64,000 nucleotides of DNA from Candidatus Zymogenaceae bacterium (GTDB lineage: Bacteria; Desulfobacterota; Zymogenia; Zymogenales; Zymogenaceae), in the NCBI GenBank assembly GCA_016931225.1, contig JAFGFE010000014.1:62001-126000 (forward strand). The letters run 5' to 3'. Below, piece after piece: positions 10,933-18,829 of this stretch. The notes under the pieces are model-generated. The model was not told where the DNA came from, did no database searches, and saw nothing but the letters and a program-made list of their open reading frames with translations. Both the position numbers and the translations under genes were made by a program. Each line of letters opens with the position of its first letter. The first letter of the stretch is position 1.

Positions 10933-11020
10933 AATAAAGGAGCAAAACAGCGGTTTTTGACCAACGCTCGTATTGTTTTGTGCCTTGTCCGCGTGAAACG
11001 AGTGTTTCACGTGTTTTTTT
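10933..11020 (+). ncRNA. candidate small RNA, about 90 nt
   Basis: The stretch begins just after a near-consensus promoter and ends in a strong intrinsic terminator. In between, CAAAACA at 10943-10949 can pair with the later TGTTTTG, enclosing a second AGCG/CGCT stem, so the RNA would fold almost completely. An AAAGGAG sequence at the 5' end is exposed but has no start codon 5-10 bases downstream. It lies about 410 bases before the aminotransferase gene on the same strand, so it could instead be an attenuated leader. The family is not recognised. Confidence 0.45.
10992..11020 (+). terminator. intrinsic terminator of the candidate small RNA
   Basis: CGTGAAAC at 10992-10999 pairs perfectly with GTTTCACG at 11004-11011 around a GAGT loop, and TGTTTTTTT follows directly. 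Confidence 0.75.
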
Positions 11021-11434
11021 ATATGGAAGCGTCTCTTCACGCGACGACGCGGTTTTTCATGAGTTCTGAAGAACCATATCCTCCCGCCGCGCCTTGCCGC
11101 TTTGCTGGTCTTACACGGCGGCACTTGATTCCGGCGCGGATTCTCCCCGATACAGCCAGTGTTCATCGCACACTTCCGTCAAAAATAATGACGGTCCACG
11201 GCATCGGTGCGCCGTTCACACCGGAAACGTCCGAAAATAAGGGATATATGTATATACATGAAGAGTCGCGTGTTGCGGTATATCGCGAAACGAAGAGAAG
11301 TTTTGTTTTATATAGAGAGAGGCGGAATGGGGAGCCGATACAACTATGATGCGGGGCGTATGGATGGCGACCCTCGTGCCTTGTGGCAATGACGATGAGG
11401 AGGGAAACGGGTATTTCCTGAACTTTCAAAAGGG
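11021..11434. other. non-coding region before the aminotransferase gene
   Basis: I see no convincing gene. There is an AT-rich stretch near 11225-11320 with a TGTATATACA palindrome that may hold the aminotransferase promoter, but no clear -35/-10 pair. Confidence 0.3.
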
Positions 11435-12832
11435 ATGACGAACACGATGAAAGATATACTTATCGAACATTTTGTGGACAACATCCATATGCCCGACAAC
11501 ATTCGTGTCGGCTTGATGGTTGCAGAGCATCGAAAAAAGCTGGCGAACGGCACGGCCACGGAGGATTTTGATTATGCAGGATACGCGTTCGGCCAGTCCC
11601 CGTTTCACGTGCCCGAGCCCATTATTCGCGCCTTCCAGGAAAATGTACATCGGGGTAATTATTCGGATCCCCAGGGGATCATCGAGCTTCGAGAGGCCAT
11701 CGCCGGATTCAACAAACGCCATTTCAATCTCGACATAAATCCGAAAAGGATTTTCGTCGGTCCCGGCACGAAGGAGCTGATTCACTTCATTTTCCACATT
11801 ATCAAGGGGGGCATCATCATTCCGTCTCCCGCATGGATCGGGTACTATCCCCTTGTGCGGATGGACAAAAAGCGATTTTACTCCTACCACCTCAAACCCT
11901 GGTTCGACTACAAGATCAACGCCGGGGTGTTGGAGGAATACCTCAACACCATTCAGGACGGCCAGTACATCCTGGTGCTGAACAACCCCCACAATCCCAC
12001 GGGCACCGTCTATACCAGGCAGGAGCTGGAGGATATCGCCGACGTGTGCCGTCGTAACCATACCTTTATCCTGTGCGATGAGATATACGCGAAAATCACC
12101 TTTGAACAGGAAAAGTTTGTCAGCATACGGGAGATCTATCCCGAGGGGTCGTTCGTCACCAACGGCATCTCCAAGGATCGATCCGCCGGCGGGTATCGCC
12201 TGGGGTATGTGATTTTACCCAACAACTCCACAGAAGAGTTGATAGCCGACTTCAGAAAGGTCGCCGCCACCGTCTACACCAACGTCTCGACGCCCACCCA
12301 GTACGCGGGGATTGCGGCCTATGAGGAGAATCAGGAGATTGATGAGTACATGGTGACCATTCGAGAGATTCATCGGATCATGGGTCGGGTCATCAGCCGG
12401 CGATTCAACGAGATAGAGGGTATCTCCGCCACGATACCGGACGGCTCGTTCTATTTTCTGGCGGATTTCAACAAGCTGAAGCCGCGGTTGAAGGACGTGG
12501 GCATTTGCACCTCAAACGACCTCGCCCGGGTGCTGCTGGAGCACCCCTACCGTGTGGCCCTGGTTACGGGGGACTCTATCCGTGTCAGGTCCGATGATTT
12601 CGCCGCCCGCATCGCGTTCGTGGATTACGACGGCAGGGAGGTTTTCAACGTATATCGAAAAAAACCGCCCGTTACTCAGAAGGAGGAGGAGACGTTTGTC
12701 GCCAAAAACGCCCCGCGAATGCTCGTAGGCATAGAGTCTCTCAAGCGGTTTGTGGATGACATCACGCGGGACGCAAAGAGGGTCAGACGACACAAGGAGA
12801 AGGGGATCCTGGGACGGGCCGTGGCCCCATAA
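11435..12832 (+). CDS. class I/II pyridoxal-phosphate aminotransferase
   Basis: This fold-type I enzyme (465 residues) should transfer an amino group between an amino acid and a 2-oxo acid in the cytosol. Visible landmarks are YSDPQGIIELREAIA, the substrate-loop NNPHNPTGTVY, the CDEIYAKI segment with the aspartate that holds the pyridine ring, and the cofactor lysine at about residue 247 in GISKDRSAGGYRLGY. A late RVRSDD segment provides the substrate carboxylate arginine. The C-terminus is about 60 residues longer than in the usual aspartate aminotransferases. AAAAGGG precedes the ATG, and a second ATG four codons in is also possible. It is a single-gene unit with a terminator behind it. Substrate unknown. 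Confidence 0.9.
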   Translation: MTNTMKDILIEHFVDNIHMPDNIRVGLMVAEHRKKLANGTATEDFDYAGYAFGQSPFHVPEPIIRAFQENVHRGNYSDPQGIIELREAIAGFNKRHFNLDINPKRIFVGPGTKELIHFIFHIIKGGIIIPSPAWIGYYPLVRMDKKRFYSYHLKPWFDYKINAGVLEEYLNTIQDGQYILVLNNPHNPTGTVYTRQELEDIADVCRRNHTFILCDEIYAKITFEQEKFVSIREIYPEGSFVTNGISKDRSAGGYRLGYVILPNNSTEELIADFRKVAATVYTNVSTPTQYAGIAAYEENQEIDEYMVTIREIHRIMGRVISRRFNEIEGISATIPDGSFYFLADFNKLKPRLKDVGICTSNDLARVLLEHPYRVALVTGDSIRVRSDDFAARIAFVDYDGREVFNVYRKKPPVTQKEEETFVAKNAPRMLVGIESLKRFVDDITRDAKRVRRHKEKGILGRAVAP

Positions 12833-12858
12833 TATATATAAAAAATATCATCGAAAAA

Positions 12859-12892
12859 AAACCGCCCGAAACGAGCATTCGGGCGGTTTTTT
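12859..12892. terminator. bidirectional intrinsic terminator
   Basis: AACCGCCCGAA pairs with TTCGGGCGGTT around ACGAGCA, flanked by an A-run on the left and a T-run on the right. It sits between two converging genes. Confidence 0.85.
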
Positions 12893-12933
12893 TGGGCCGG
12901 GGAAACGCGCGAATTGAGGGGGAGAAGGCTCTC

Positions 12934-14679
12934 TCACATATTTCGAATTCCTTGCGCCGTCATGATGTTCTCATCGGCGACCGGTTTCCCAATGAGGTTT
13001 TTTCCCTCCGTTGCTTCAATAAGATAATCCTCGATTACCAGGTAATCCATTTCGGTGGACATGAAGCATGCGATCGCGTCTTCAGGGGTCTCGACGATGG
13101 GCTCCCCGGCAATATTAAACGACGTATTGAGAATCACCGGGGTGCCGGTTATGCGATAAAATTCCTCGATAAGTTCGTAGTATCTCCCGTTGGCGTCTTT
13201 TGTGACCGTTTGCACCCTGGCGGTGCCGTCGACATGGGTGATCGCGGGAACCTCCTGTTGCATGGCCTCGGTTACCTTCGCGATAAGGAGCATGTAGGGG
13301 CTTTCGCACGCCAGATCGAAATAGTCAAACGCCTTTTCCAAAAGGACCGAAGGCGCAAACGGGCGAAAGGACTCTCTGTGTTTTACCCGTGCATTGAGCT
13401 TATCCTTCATATTCGGATCGCGGGGGTCGCAGATGATGCTCCTGTGTCCCAAGGCCCGGGGACCGATCTCGCTTGCCCCCTCAAACCAACCGATGATCTT
13501 CCCGTCGGCCAGTAATCGGGCCGTGGTTTTTACGATGTCCGAGTCCTTTTTGTAGCCGATACCCCGGGTTGCATTGACGGCGGCGATGATTTTTTCTTCG
13601 CCGTAGGGACAGCCGAGATACGCATTCTTGAATCGATATGTCCCCTGTTTCTTGCCCATTATCGCGTGGGCGCCGTACAAGGCGCAACCAAGGGCCAGAC
13701 CCGAGTCGCAAGAGGCCGGCTGAATGAATATATTTTCGAAGGGTGAGTTGTCAAGAATCTTCTTATTAGCCACGCTGTTGAGCCCGACACCCCCCGCATA
13801 GCAGAGGTTTTGTGACGGGCTTATTTTATAGAGATGGTTGGCGATTTCGATGAGATATTTTTCAGTGATGTCTTGAACCGTGTAGGCGATTTCAGTATAT
13901 ATCTCGTCGGGCAGCGGTTGCCTTGTGCGAACAGGAATGGTCGGGTAAAAAGCCTTTTGAAATTTTTCAATGTGGCGGACGAAATTTTTCTCGCTTTTGG
14001 TGAGCGCCACGCCTTCAACAAGCTCACAAAACTTGCGGTAAAACGAGTTGTCTTTCCCCCCGTATGGCGCAAGGCCCATGACTTTTCCGGATCCGAAATC
14101 ACCGAAATTGAGAAAGACCGACGTCGCCATATAAATCAGGCCGAGGCCGTTCTGGTAATCGGGGAGGGTATACTGCTTGCTGATGGTGCTGAAATCCGTT
14201 CCTCTGCCGTGAAAGAAGGACTGGACTTCATGAAATCTCCGGCGCTTTTTTTCATTGAGGGCCCGCAGCATGAATGGAATCTTGTTTTGCGTACCGACGG
14301 CAAACGCCTCGCTTCCAAGCCCGTCTACAACCATGATTGATGCATCATCGAAGGGAGAGGTGTAGTATGTGCTGGCGGCGTGGGCTTCATGATGAGAAAT
14401 GGTATATATGCTCCCTGAATAGTCGAGGACTTTTCTCACCGTTTTTTCAAATCGGTCGACGCCCTTTTTGTCGGGGTGTGCCATGCCGACGATTGCATCA
14501 ACATCGTTAATGCCGGCAAGGCCGGCGGCTCTCAACACATAGCGTATTGAGTGTTCCGGGAATAGTCCCGAGTGTTTCTGTCTGTTGAGACGCTCTTCAC
14601 TGATCGCCCAAAGACGCTTGTCCGTCGCGAGCGAGGCGCCCGTGTCATGCCCGAAAATGTGAAGGCCAAGGATATTCAT
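12934..14679 (-). CDS. NodU/TobZ-family carbamoyltransferase
   Basis: This 581-residue enzyme should carbamoylate a small molecule or sugar using carbamoyl phosphate and ATP. The N-terminal Kae1-like domain opens with MNILGLHIFGHDTGASL and carries the nucleotide/metal-binding HHEAHAASTYY and a VVDGLGSE strand. The C-terminal domain has ARLLADGKIIGWFEGASE, GPRALGHRSI and KHRESFRPFAPS, all typical of NodU. The length matches the family. The ATG at 14679 was chosen over a TTG one codon earlier. GC is visibly lower than in the flanks, and the gene stands alone between a terminator and an AT-rich leader, which may indicate transfer. Its acceptor is unknown. Confidence 0.9.
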   Translation of the reverse strand: MNILGLHIFGHDTGASLATDKRLWAISEERLNRQKHSGLFPEHSIRYVLRAAGLAGINDVDAIVGMAHPDKKGVDRFEKTVRKVLDYSGSIYTISHHEAHAASTYYTSPFDDASIMVVDGLGSEAFAVGTQNKIPFMLRALNEKKRRRFHEVQSFFHGRGTDFSTISKQYTLPDYQNGLGLIYMATSVFLNFGDFGSGKVMGLAPYGGKDNSFYRKFCELVEGVALTKSEKNFVRHIEKFQKAFYPTIPVRTRQPLPDEIYTEIAYTVQDITEKYLIEIANHLYKISPSQNLCYAGGVGLNSVANKKILDNSPFENIFIQPASCDSGLALGCALYGAHAIMGKKQGTYRFKNAYLGCPYGEEKIIAAVNATRGIGYKKDSDIVKTTARLLADGKIIGWFEGASEIGPRALGHRSIICDPRDPNMKDKLNARVKHRESFRPFAPSVLLEKAFDYFDLACESPYMLLIAKVTEAMQQEVPAITHVDGTARVQTVTKDANGRYYELIEEFYRITGTPVILNTSFNIAGEPIVETPEDAIACFMSTEMDYLVIEDYLIEATEGKNLIGKPVADENIMTAQGIRNM

Positions 14680-14896
14680 CAATAATCATCCCTTCTGTGT
14701 TTGAATGGTAATACAGTGCATTTTAATATCATAAACTAATGTAATATGCCAACATAGTAATAGAACATAGAAATATATCCAATACCGAATAATATCATAT
14801 AAAATAAAGCGTGAAAAGGGGATAGGACTTACTAAAAATGAATCAGAGGTGTTACTGAAAAGGGATTCCGCGTATTACGGGGAATAACAGGATATG

Positions 14897-16216
14897 TCAC
14901 AGCCTTCCGGCGATCTCGAACACCTTTGATATGGCCTCGGATTCATCGAAGGTGAAAAACCTCCCCCAGTGATAGACCACCCGGCCGCCGATGATGGTCG
15001 TCTTGACGTCGAATCCCCGGGCGGTATAGACAAGGTGCGACGGATAGTTGAACAGGGGCGAGCAGTGGGGGCGGGAGAGGTCCATGACGATGATATCCGC
15101 CGCCTTTCCCGCCTCAAGGGAGCCGATGGTTTCCTCAAGGCCCAACGCCTCGGCGCCCAGATAGAGCGCCATGGCGAGCACCATCTTGGCCTTCATGATC
15201 CCGGGGTCCTGACGGGCCTGTTTTTGCTCCTTGGCGCACAGGTCCATCTCGTAGAACAGGTCCTGGCGGTTGTTGCTGGCGGGGCCGTCGGTTCCCAGGC
15301 CCACGGGGATTCCCGCCTCGATGTAGGAGACGATAGGCGCCGTTCCGGAGGCCAGCTTCGCGTTGCTTCCGGGGCAGTGTATCACCGCCGTGCCGTGTTC
15401 CGCGAGGATCTCGATCTCTTCGGGATCCACCCAGACGGCGTGAACGGCGCTCAGGCGATCGGAGAGAACACCTTCTTTCCCGAGGAGTCGTACGGGGGTG
15501 GTGTCGTATCTCTCTTTTATTTGATTGATCTCGTCCTTCGTCTCGGCAAGGTGCGTAAACAGGCGCACGTCGAATTCACCCGCCAGCTCCTTGGCCCTCA
15601 GGTAGACTTCCGGACTGCAGGTATAGGGGGCGTGGACGAACAGAGCCGGGACGATCAGGTCCGAGGCGTCTCTTCCGGCATGGTTTTTGAGAAATTCCCC
15701 GGCGACCTCGAACATCGCGTCGGTATCCTCCCACTGGGGGGTAGGAAAATCCATGATTCCCTGGGCACACACCGCCCGCATCCCCGATCGGCGAAAGGCC
15801 CGGACGGCGGACTCCTGGAACAGGTATGCATCGGCCACGGTGGTAATGCCGCTTCTCATCATCTCGGCGGACGAAAGAAGCGTCCCCCAGTAGACCATGT
15901 CGTCACTCATGAGCATTTTCTCGGCCGGGAAGATGTAGTCCTCCAGCCATTTCTTAAGGGGCATGTCGTCGGCGTAGCCCCGCATGACCGACATGGCGGC
16001 ATGGGTGTGGCCGTTAATGAGGCCGGGCATGATCAGATCACCCTCCACGTCCACCGTGTCGTCCGCGATGTATTCCTCGGTCGTGTCCATCTCCTCGCCC
16101 ACGAAAACGATGCTCCCGTCATCAATGGCGACGAGGCCGTTTATATGGATGGAGTCGTTTTCGTCGAATGTCAGGATCGGACCGCCCTTGACGATGAGAT
16201 CAACGTTTCTGCTCAT
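14897..16216 (-). CDS. amidohydrolase, MTA/SAH (or adenosine) deaminase-like, copy 2
   Basis: This metal-dependent deaminase of the MtaD/TrzA/AtzB group has 439 residues. It carries the metal site NGHTHAAMSV, the diagnostic MRGYADDMPLKKWL segment, FTHLAET and the later GTDGPASNN with the catalytic aspartate. Related enzymes deaminate 5'-methylthioadenosine, S-adenosylhomocysteine or adenosine to the inosine forms. The start at 16216 overlaps the cupin stop as ATGA and follows GGAGG. The upstream frame extension lies inside the cupin gene. It is the last gene of the purine operon and a paralogue of the deaminase at 16609-17937. Confidence 0.9.
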   Translation of the reverse strand: MSRNVDLIVKGGPILTFDENDSIHINGLVAIDDGSIVFVGEEMDTTEEYIADDTVDVEGDLIMPGLINGHTHAAMSVMRGYADDMPLKKWLEDYIFPAEKMLMSDDMVYWGTLLSSAEMMRSGITTVADAYLFQESAVRAFRRSGMRAVCAQGIMDFPTPQWEDTDAMFEVAGEFLKNHAGRDASDLIVPALFVHAPYTCSPEVYLRAKELAGEFDVRLFTHLAETKDEINQIKERYDTTPVRLLGKEGVLSDRLSAVHAVWVDPEEIEILAEHGTAVIHCPGSNAKLASGTAPIVSYIEAGIPVGLGTDGPASNNRQDLFYEMDLCAKEQKQARQDPGIMKAKMVLAMALYLGAEALGLEETIGSLEAGKAADIIVMDLSRPHCSPLFNYPSHLVYTARGFDVKTTIIGGRVVYHWGRFFTFDESEAISKVFEIAGRL

Positions 16217-16578
16217 ACCACTACCACTTCCTCCTCCATTTTCCATGGAGGATCAACGATACAATAGAAAACCAGGTCTTTTTCCCCGGTGTTTTTCAGA
16301 TACTGCAGCTTCCCCGGCGGGACATGAACCACCGTGCCGGGGGTGACGGGGCGCTCCTCATGCTCGATAGAGATGATGCCGACCCCCTCGATGATGATGA
16401 ATACCTCGCTCAAGGTCTTGAGGCGATGGGGGAGGGTCTCCCTTCCCGGTCCCACCACGGCGTAGGCGAGGCTGTACCCTACGTCTATCCGGTCCTTCAG
16501 AGGTGAAAGCACCTCCTTGAGGACGGACTTGTCTTCCGCGGTGATGTTCTCGATGTCTGAAATATTCCTGATGAACAT
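16213..16578 (-). CDS. small cupin-domain protein
   Basis: This single-domain cupin has about 121 residues: LPHRLKTLSEVFIIIEGVG covers the first metal-binding motif and PGTVVHVPPGKLQYLKN the second. I chose the ATG at 16578 because GGGGGG lies seven bases before it. An ATG five codons earlier (16593) has no such site. Of the usual cupin ligands, only some His/Glu positions are kept, so metal binding is uncertain. It sits between two deaminase genes and overlaps the downstream one, which suggests a role with them, perhaps binding a small molecule. Function unknown. Confidence 0.85.
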   Translation of the reverse strand: MFIRNISDIENITAEDKSVLKEVLSPLKDRIDVGYSLAYAVVGPGRETLPHRLKTLSEVFIIIEGVGIISIEHEERPVTPGTVVHVPPGKLQYLKNTGEKDLVFYCIVDPPWKMEEEVVVV

Positions 16579-16608
16579 GTCAATGCCCCCCATCGTATCT
16601 CGGGAAGG

Positions 16609-17937
16609 TTACTTCAACGACGCGCGGACGCGTCCCGCCAGCTGCCGTGCGTGTGCAATAATTCTCTCCAGATCGGTATTGACCAGCCGTCGTTCCCTCA
16701 CACGAATCACGCCCCCGACAACCACATCCCTCGCATCGGACGCCATGGCGGCGTACACGATGTGTGAGAAGGGATCGTACATCGGGATCAGATGCGGCTT
16801 GTTGAAATCGAGGACGACGATATCTGCCTTTTTCCCGACGACGAGGCTCCCCGTCTGGTCCCCCAGGCCCAGGGCCCGGGCTCCCTCGATGGTGGCAAGG
16901 CTCAGGACCGTTTTGGCGTCGAGGTGGGTCGGGTTGGTGTCATATACCTTGTGGAGCTTCGCCAGGGTGTCCATCTCTCCCATCAGGTCCAGGTTGTTGT
17001 TGCTGGCTGCGCCGTCGGTGCCGAGGCCTACGGTAACGCCCCGCTCGAGGTATTTGTGTATCGGCGCCCACCCCGAGGCCAGCTTCATGTTGCTCTCCGG
17101 ATTGGTGATGACCGATACGCCCCTTTCCGCCATGATCTCCATCTCCTCGTCGTCCACCCACACGGCGTGGTCCGCCACGAAATTCTCCCCCAGCACGCCG
17201 AGCTTCTCCAGGTAGACGAAGGACGAGGCGCCGTATTTTTCCACGACGTACTCCCGGTTGCCCGTGGTTTCCGCCACGTGGGCGATCAGCGGCACACCGT
17301 ATGTATCCGCGATCTCCTTTGCCCGAACCAAGAGCTCCGGGGCGCAGGTATCCAGGGCGTGGGGCTGGACCGACGGCGTGATGAGGGGGTCGTCCTTCCA
17401 TGTGTTGATGAAGGTCTCGGTGTATTCGAACCCCTTTTCGATGGGGCCGTAGTTCGGGGAGTCGAAATCGTACAGCACCTCCCCCAGGACCCCCCGCATC
17501 CCCATGTCACGGGCGGCCCGGGCCGCCGAATCCTCGAAGAGATACATGTCGCAGAAGGTGGTGACGCCCCCCAGGAGCATCTCCGCGCAGGCGAGGGAGG
17601 TCCCCCAGTAGACGAAATTATCGTCCAGATTCCCCGCCTCGGCGGGAAAGATGTAATTATGAAGCCATTGTTCCAGGGGCAGGTCGTCTGCGATGCCCCT
17701 CAGGAGGGTCATGGCGGCGTGGGTGTGTCCGTTGACGAGGCCGGGGATCACCACGCAGCCCGATGCGTCGATGACGGTGGGGGCGGTAAACCTTTCTTTG
17801 GCATCGGCGGCCGTGCCTGTGAAGACGATGTCGCCGTCTTCCACCACGATTGCCCCGGATTCGATCACCTCGGGGTCGGCCATGGTCAGAATTGTGCCGC
17901 CGGTGATGATAATATCTGCTTCTGTTCGTTGTGTCAT
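16609..17937 (-). CDS. amidohydrolase, MTA/SAH (or adenosine) deaminase-like, copy 1
   Basis: This 442-residue paralogue of the deaminase at 14897-16216 shares the same order of motifs: NGHTHAAMTLLRG, DDLPLEQWLHNYIFPAE, IAHVAET, and GTDGAASNNNLDLMGEMD with the metal-ligand aspartate. It should deaminate adenosine, methylthioadenosine or S-adenosylhomocysteine. Its ATG overlaps the end of the purine nucleoside phosphorylase gene by four bases, so the product of deamination (an inosine) could pass straight to the phosphorylase. Two deaminases in one operon suggest different substrate ranges. Confidence 0.9.
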   Translation of the reverse strand: MTQRTEADIIITGGTILTMADPEVIESGAIVVEDGDIVFTGTAADAKERFTAPTVIDASGCVVIPGLVNGHTHAAMTLLRGIADDLPLEQWLHNYIFPAEAGNLDDNFVYWGTSLACAEMLLGGVTTFCDMYLFEDSAARAARDMGMRGVLGEVLYDFDSPNYGPIEKGFEYTETFINTWKDDPLITPSVQPHALDTCAPELLVRAKEIADTYGVPLIAHVAETTGNREYVVEKYGASSFVYLEKLGVLGENFVADHAVWVDDEEMEIMAERGVSVITNPESNMKLASGWAPIHKYLERGVTVGLGTDGAASNNNLDLMGEMDTLAKLHKVYDTNPTHLDAKTVLSLATIEGARALGLGDQTGSLVVGKKADIVVLDFNKPHLIPMYDPFSHIVYAAMASDARDVVVGGVIRVRERRLVNTDLERIIAHARQLAGRVRASLK

Positions 17938-18827
17938 GGGTGTGATTCTGTATTGATTCTGTCAAGGGTTGCGTGTATGAGTTCATTCAATTTCGGCGCG
18001 GCCGACTTCATCGTTTTCAGGATGTCCTCCAAAAGTATCGGCTCCATACAATCGGGCAGGTTCATGTTGGAGATAATCGAAAATCCGAGGACCTTCATCC
18101 CCGCGTGCACCGCCGCGATCACCTCCAGAACGGTCGACATGCCGGTGGCGTCCCCTCCCAGGGACCGTAAAAGCCTCGTTTCCGCCGGCGTCTCCAGGCT
18201 CGGTCCCTTAATTCCGATGTATACCCCCCGATGGAGGAGTATTCCCAGCCTCATCGCCTCTCCGACGGCGATCTCTCGATATTCGGGATCGTAGGCGCGG
18301 GTCATGTCGGGAAAGCGCCCGCCGATCTCGTCCAGATTTTCTCCGATGAGCGGATCGTGACCGGTGTAGTTGATGTGATCCGTTATCAGCATGATCTCGC
18401 CCGCCTTGAAGTTCGGGTTCAGGCCCCCCGAGGCGTTGGTGATGACCAGGGTTTCGACACCCAGGAGTTTCAGAACGCGAATCGGCGTGGCGATCTGGGC
18501 GGGCCGGTATCCCTCATAGAGATGAAAGCGGCCGTCCAGGACCACGAGGGGGATGTCTCCCTCTTTTCCCGGGAGCGTACCCAGGTGCATGACGCCCGCG
18601 TGCCCCGTGACGGTGGAGATCGGAAAGCCGGGGATGTCTTCGTAGGGTATGGAGACATCGATCTTTATTTTTTCTGTGAAGTCTCCCAGGCCGGTGCCCA
18701 GGATGACCCCGCGGCGGGGCGTCAGCGACGTCCGGGACGCCGCGTATTGTGCGGCCCTGCGGATATCGGCACCCAGCGTCTTTACATCGTCGGGGGAGAC
18801 GCCCGTTCTTTTCATGTCGTCCGCCAT
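17934..18827 (-). CDS. purine nucleoside phosphorylase (trimeric inosine/guanosine type)
   Basis: This enzyme splits purine nucleosides with phosphate into base and (deoxy)ribose-1-phosphate. At 297 residues it matches the trimeric family. Landmarks are the phosphate loop GVILGTGLGDF, LDGRFHLYEGY, TNASGGLNPNFKAGEIML, the base-site ETPAETRLLRSLGGDATGMST and the later IISNM. It starts three bases after the stop of the large TPR gene and overlaps the next deaminase gene. Together with the two deaminases it gives a salvage route from adenosine or methylthioadenosine to hypoxanthine, as known for the deaminase/methylthioinosine phosphorylase pair of Pseudomonas. Confidence 0.93.
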   Translation of the reverse strand: MADDMKRTGVSPDDVKTLGADIRRAAQYAASRTSLTPRRGVILGTGLGDFTEKIKIDVSIPYEDIPGFPISTVTGHAGVMHLGTLPGKEGDIPLVVLDGRFHLYEGYRPAQIATPIRVLKLLGVETLVITNASGGLNPNFKAGEIMLITDHINYTGHDPLIGENLDEIGGRFPDMTRAYDPEYREIAVGEAMRLGILLHRGVYIGIKGPSLETPAETRLLRSLGGDATGMSTVLEVIAAVHAGMKVLGFSIISNMNLPDCMEPILLEDILKTMKSAAPKLNELIHATLDRINTESHP

Positions 18828-18829
18828 GG

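Noticed and set aside
10957-11349. A 130-codon plus-strand frame starting at TTG in the intergenic region
   Set aside because: The composition is not protein-like, it contains the intrinsic terminator hairpin at 10992-11020, and it lacks a properly spaced ribosome site.
14969-16267. Long plus-strand frame opposite the deaminase gene
   Set aside because: It is an antisense shadow of a gene with strong motifs. The translation lacks family features and is rich in His, Gly and Arg, as expected from reading high-GC DNA backward.
16792-18294. 500-codon plus-strand frame opposite the purine genes
   Set aside because: Shadow frame over two well-supported minus-strand genes, with no motif of its own.
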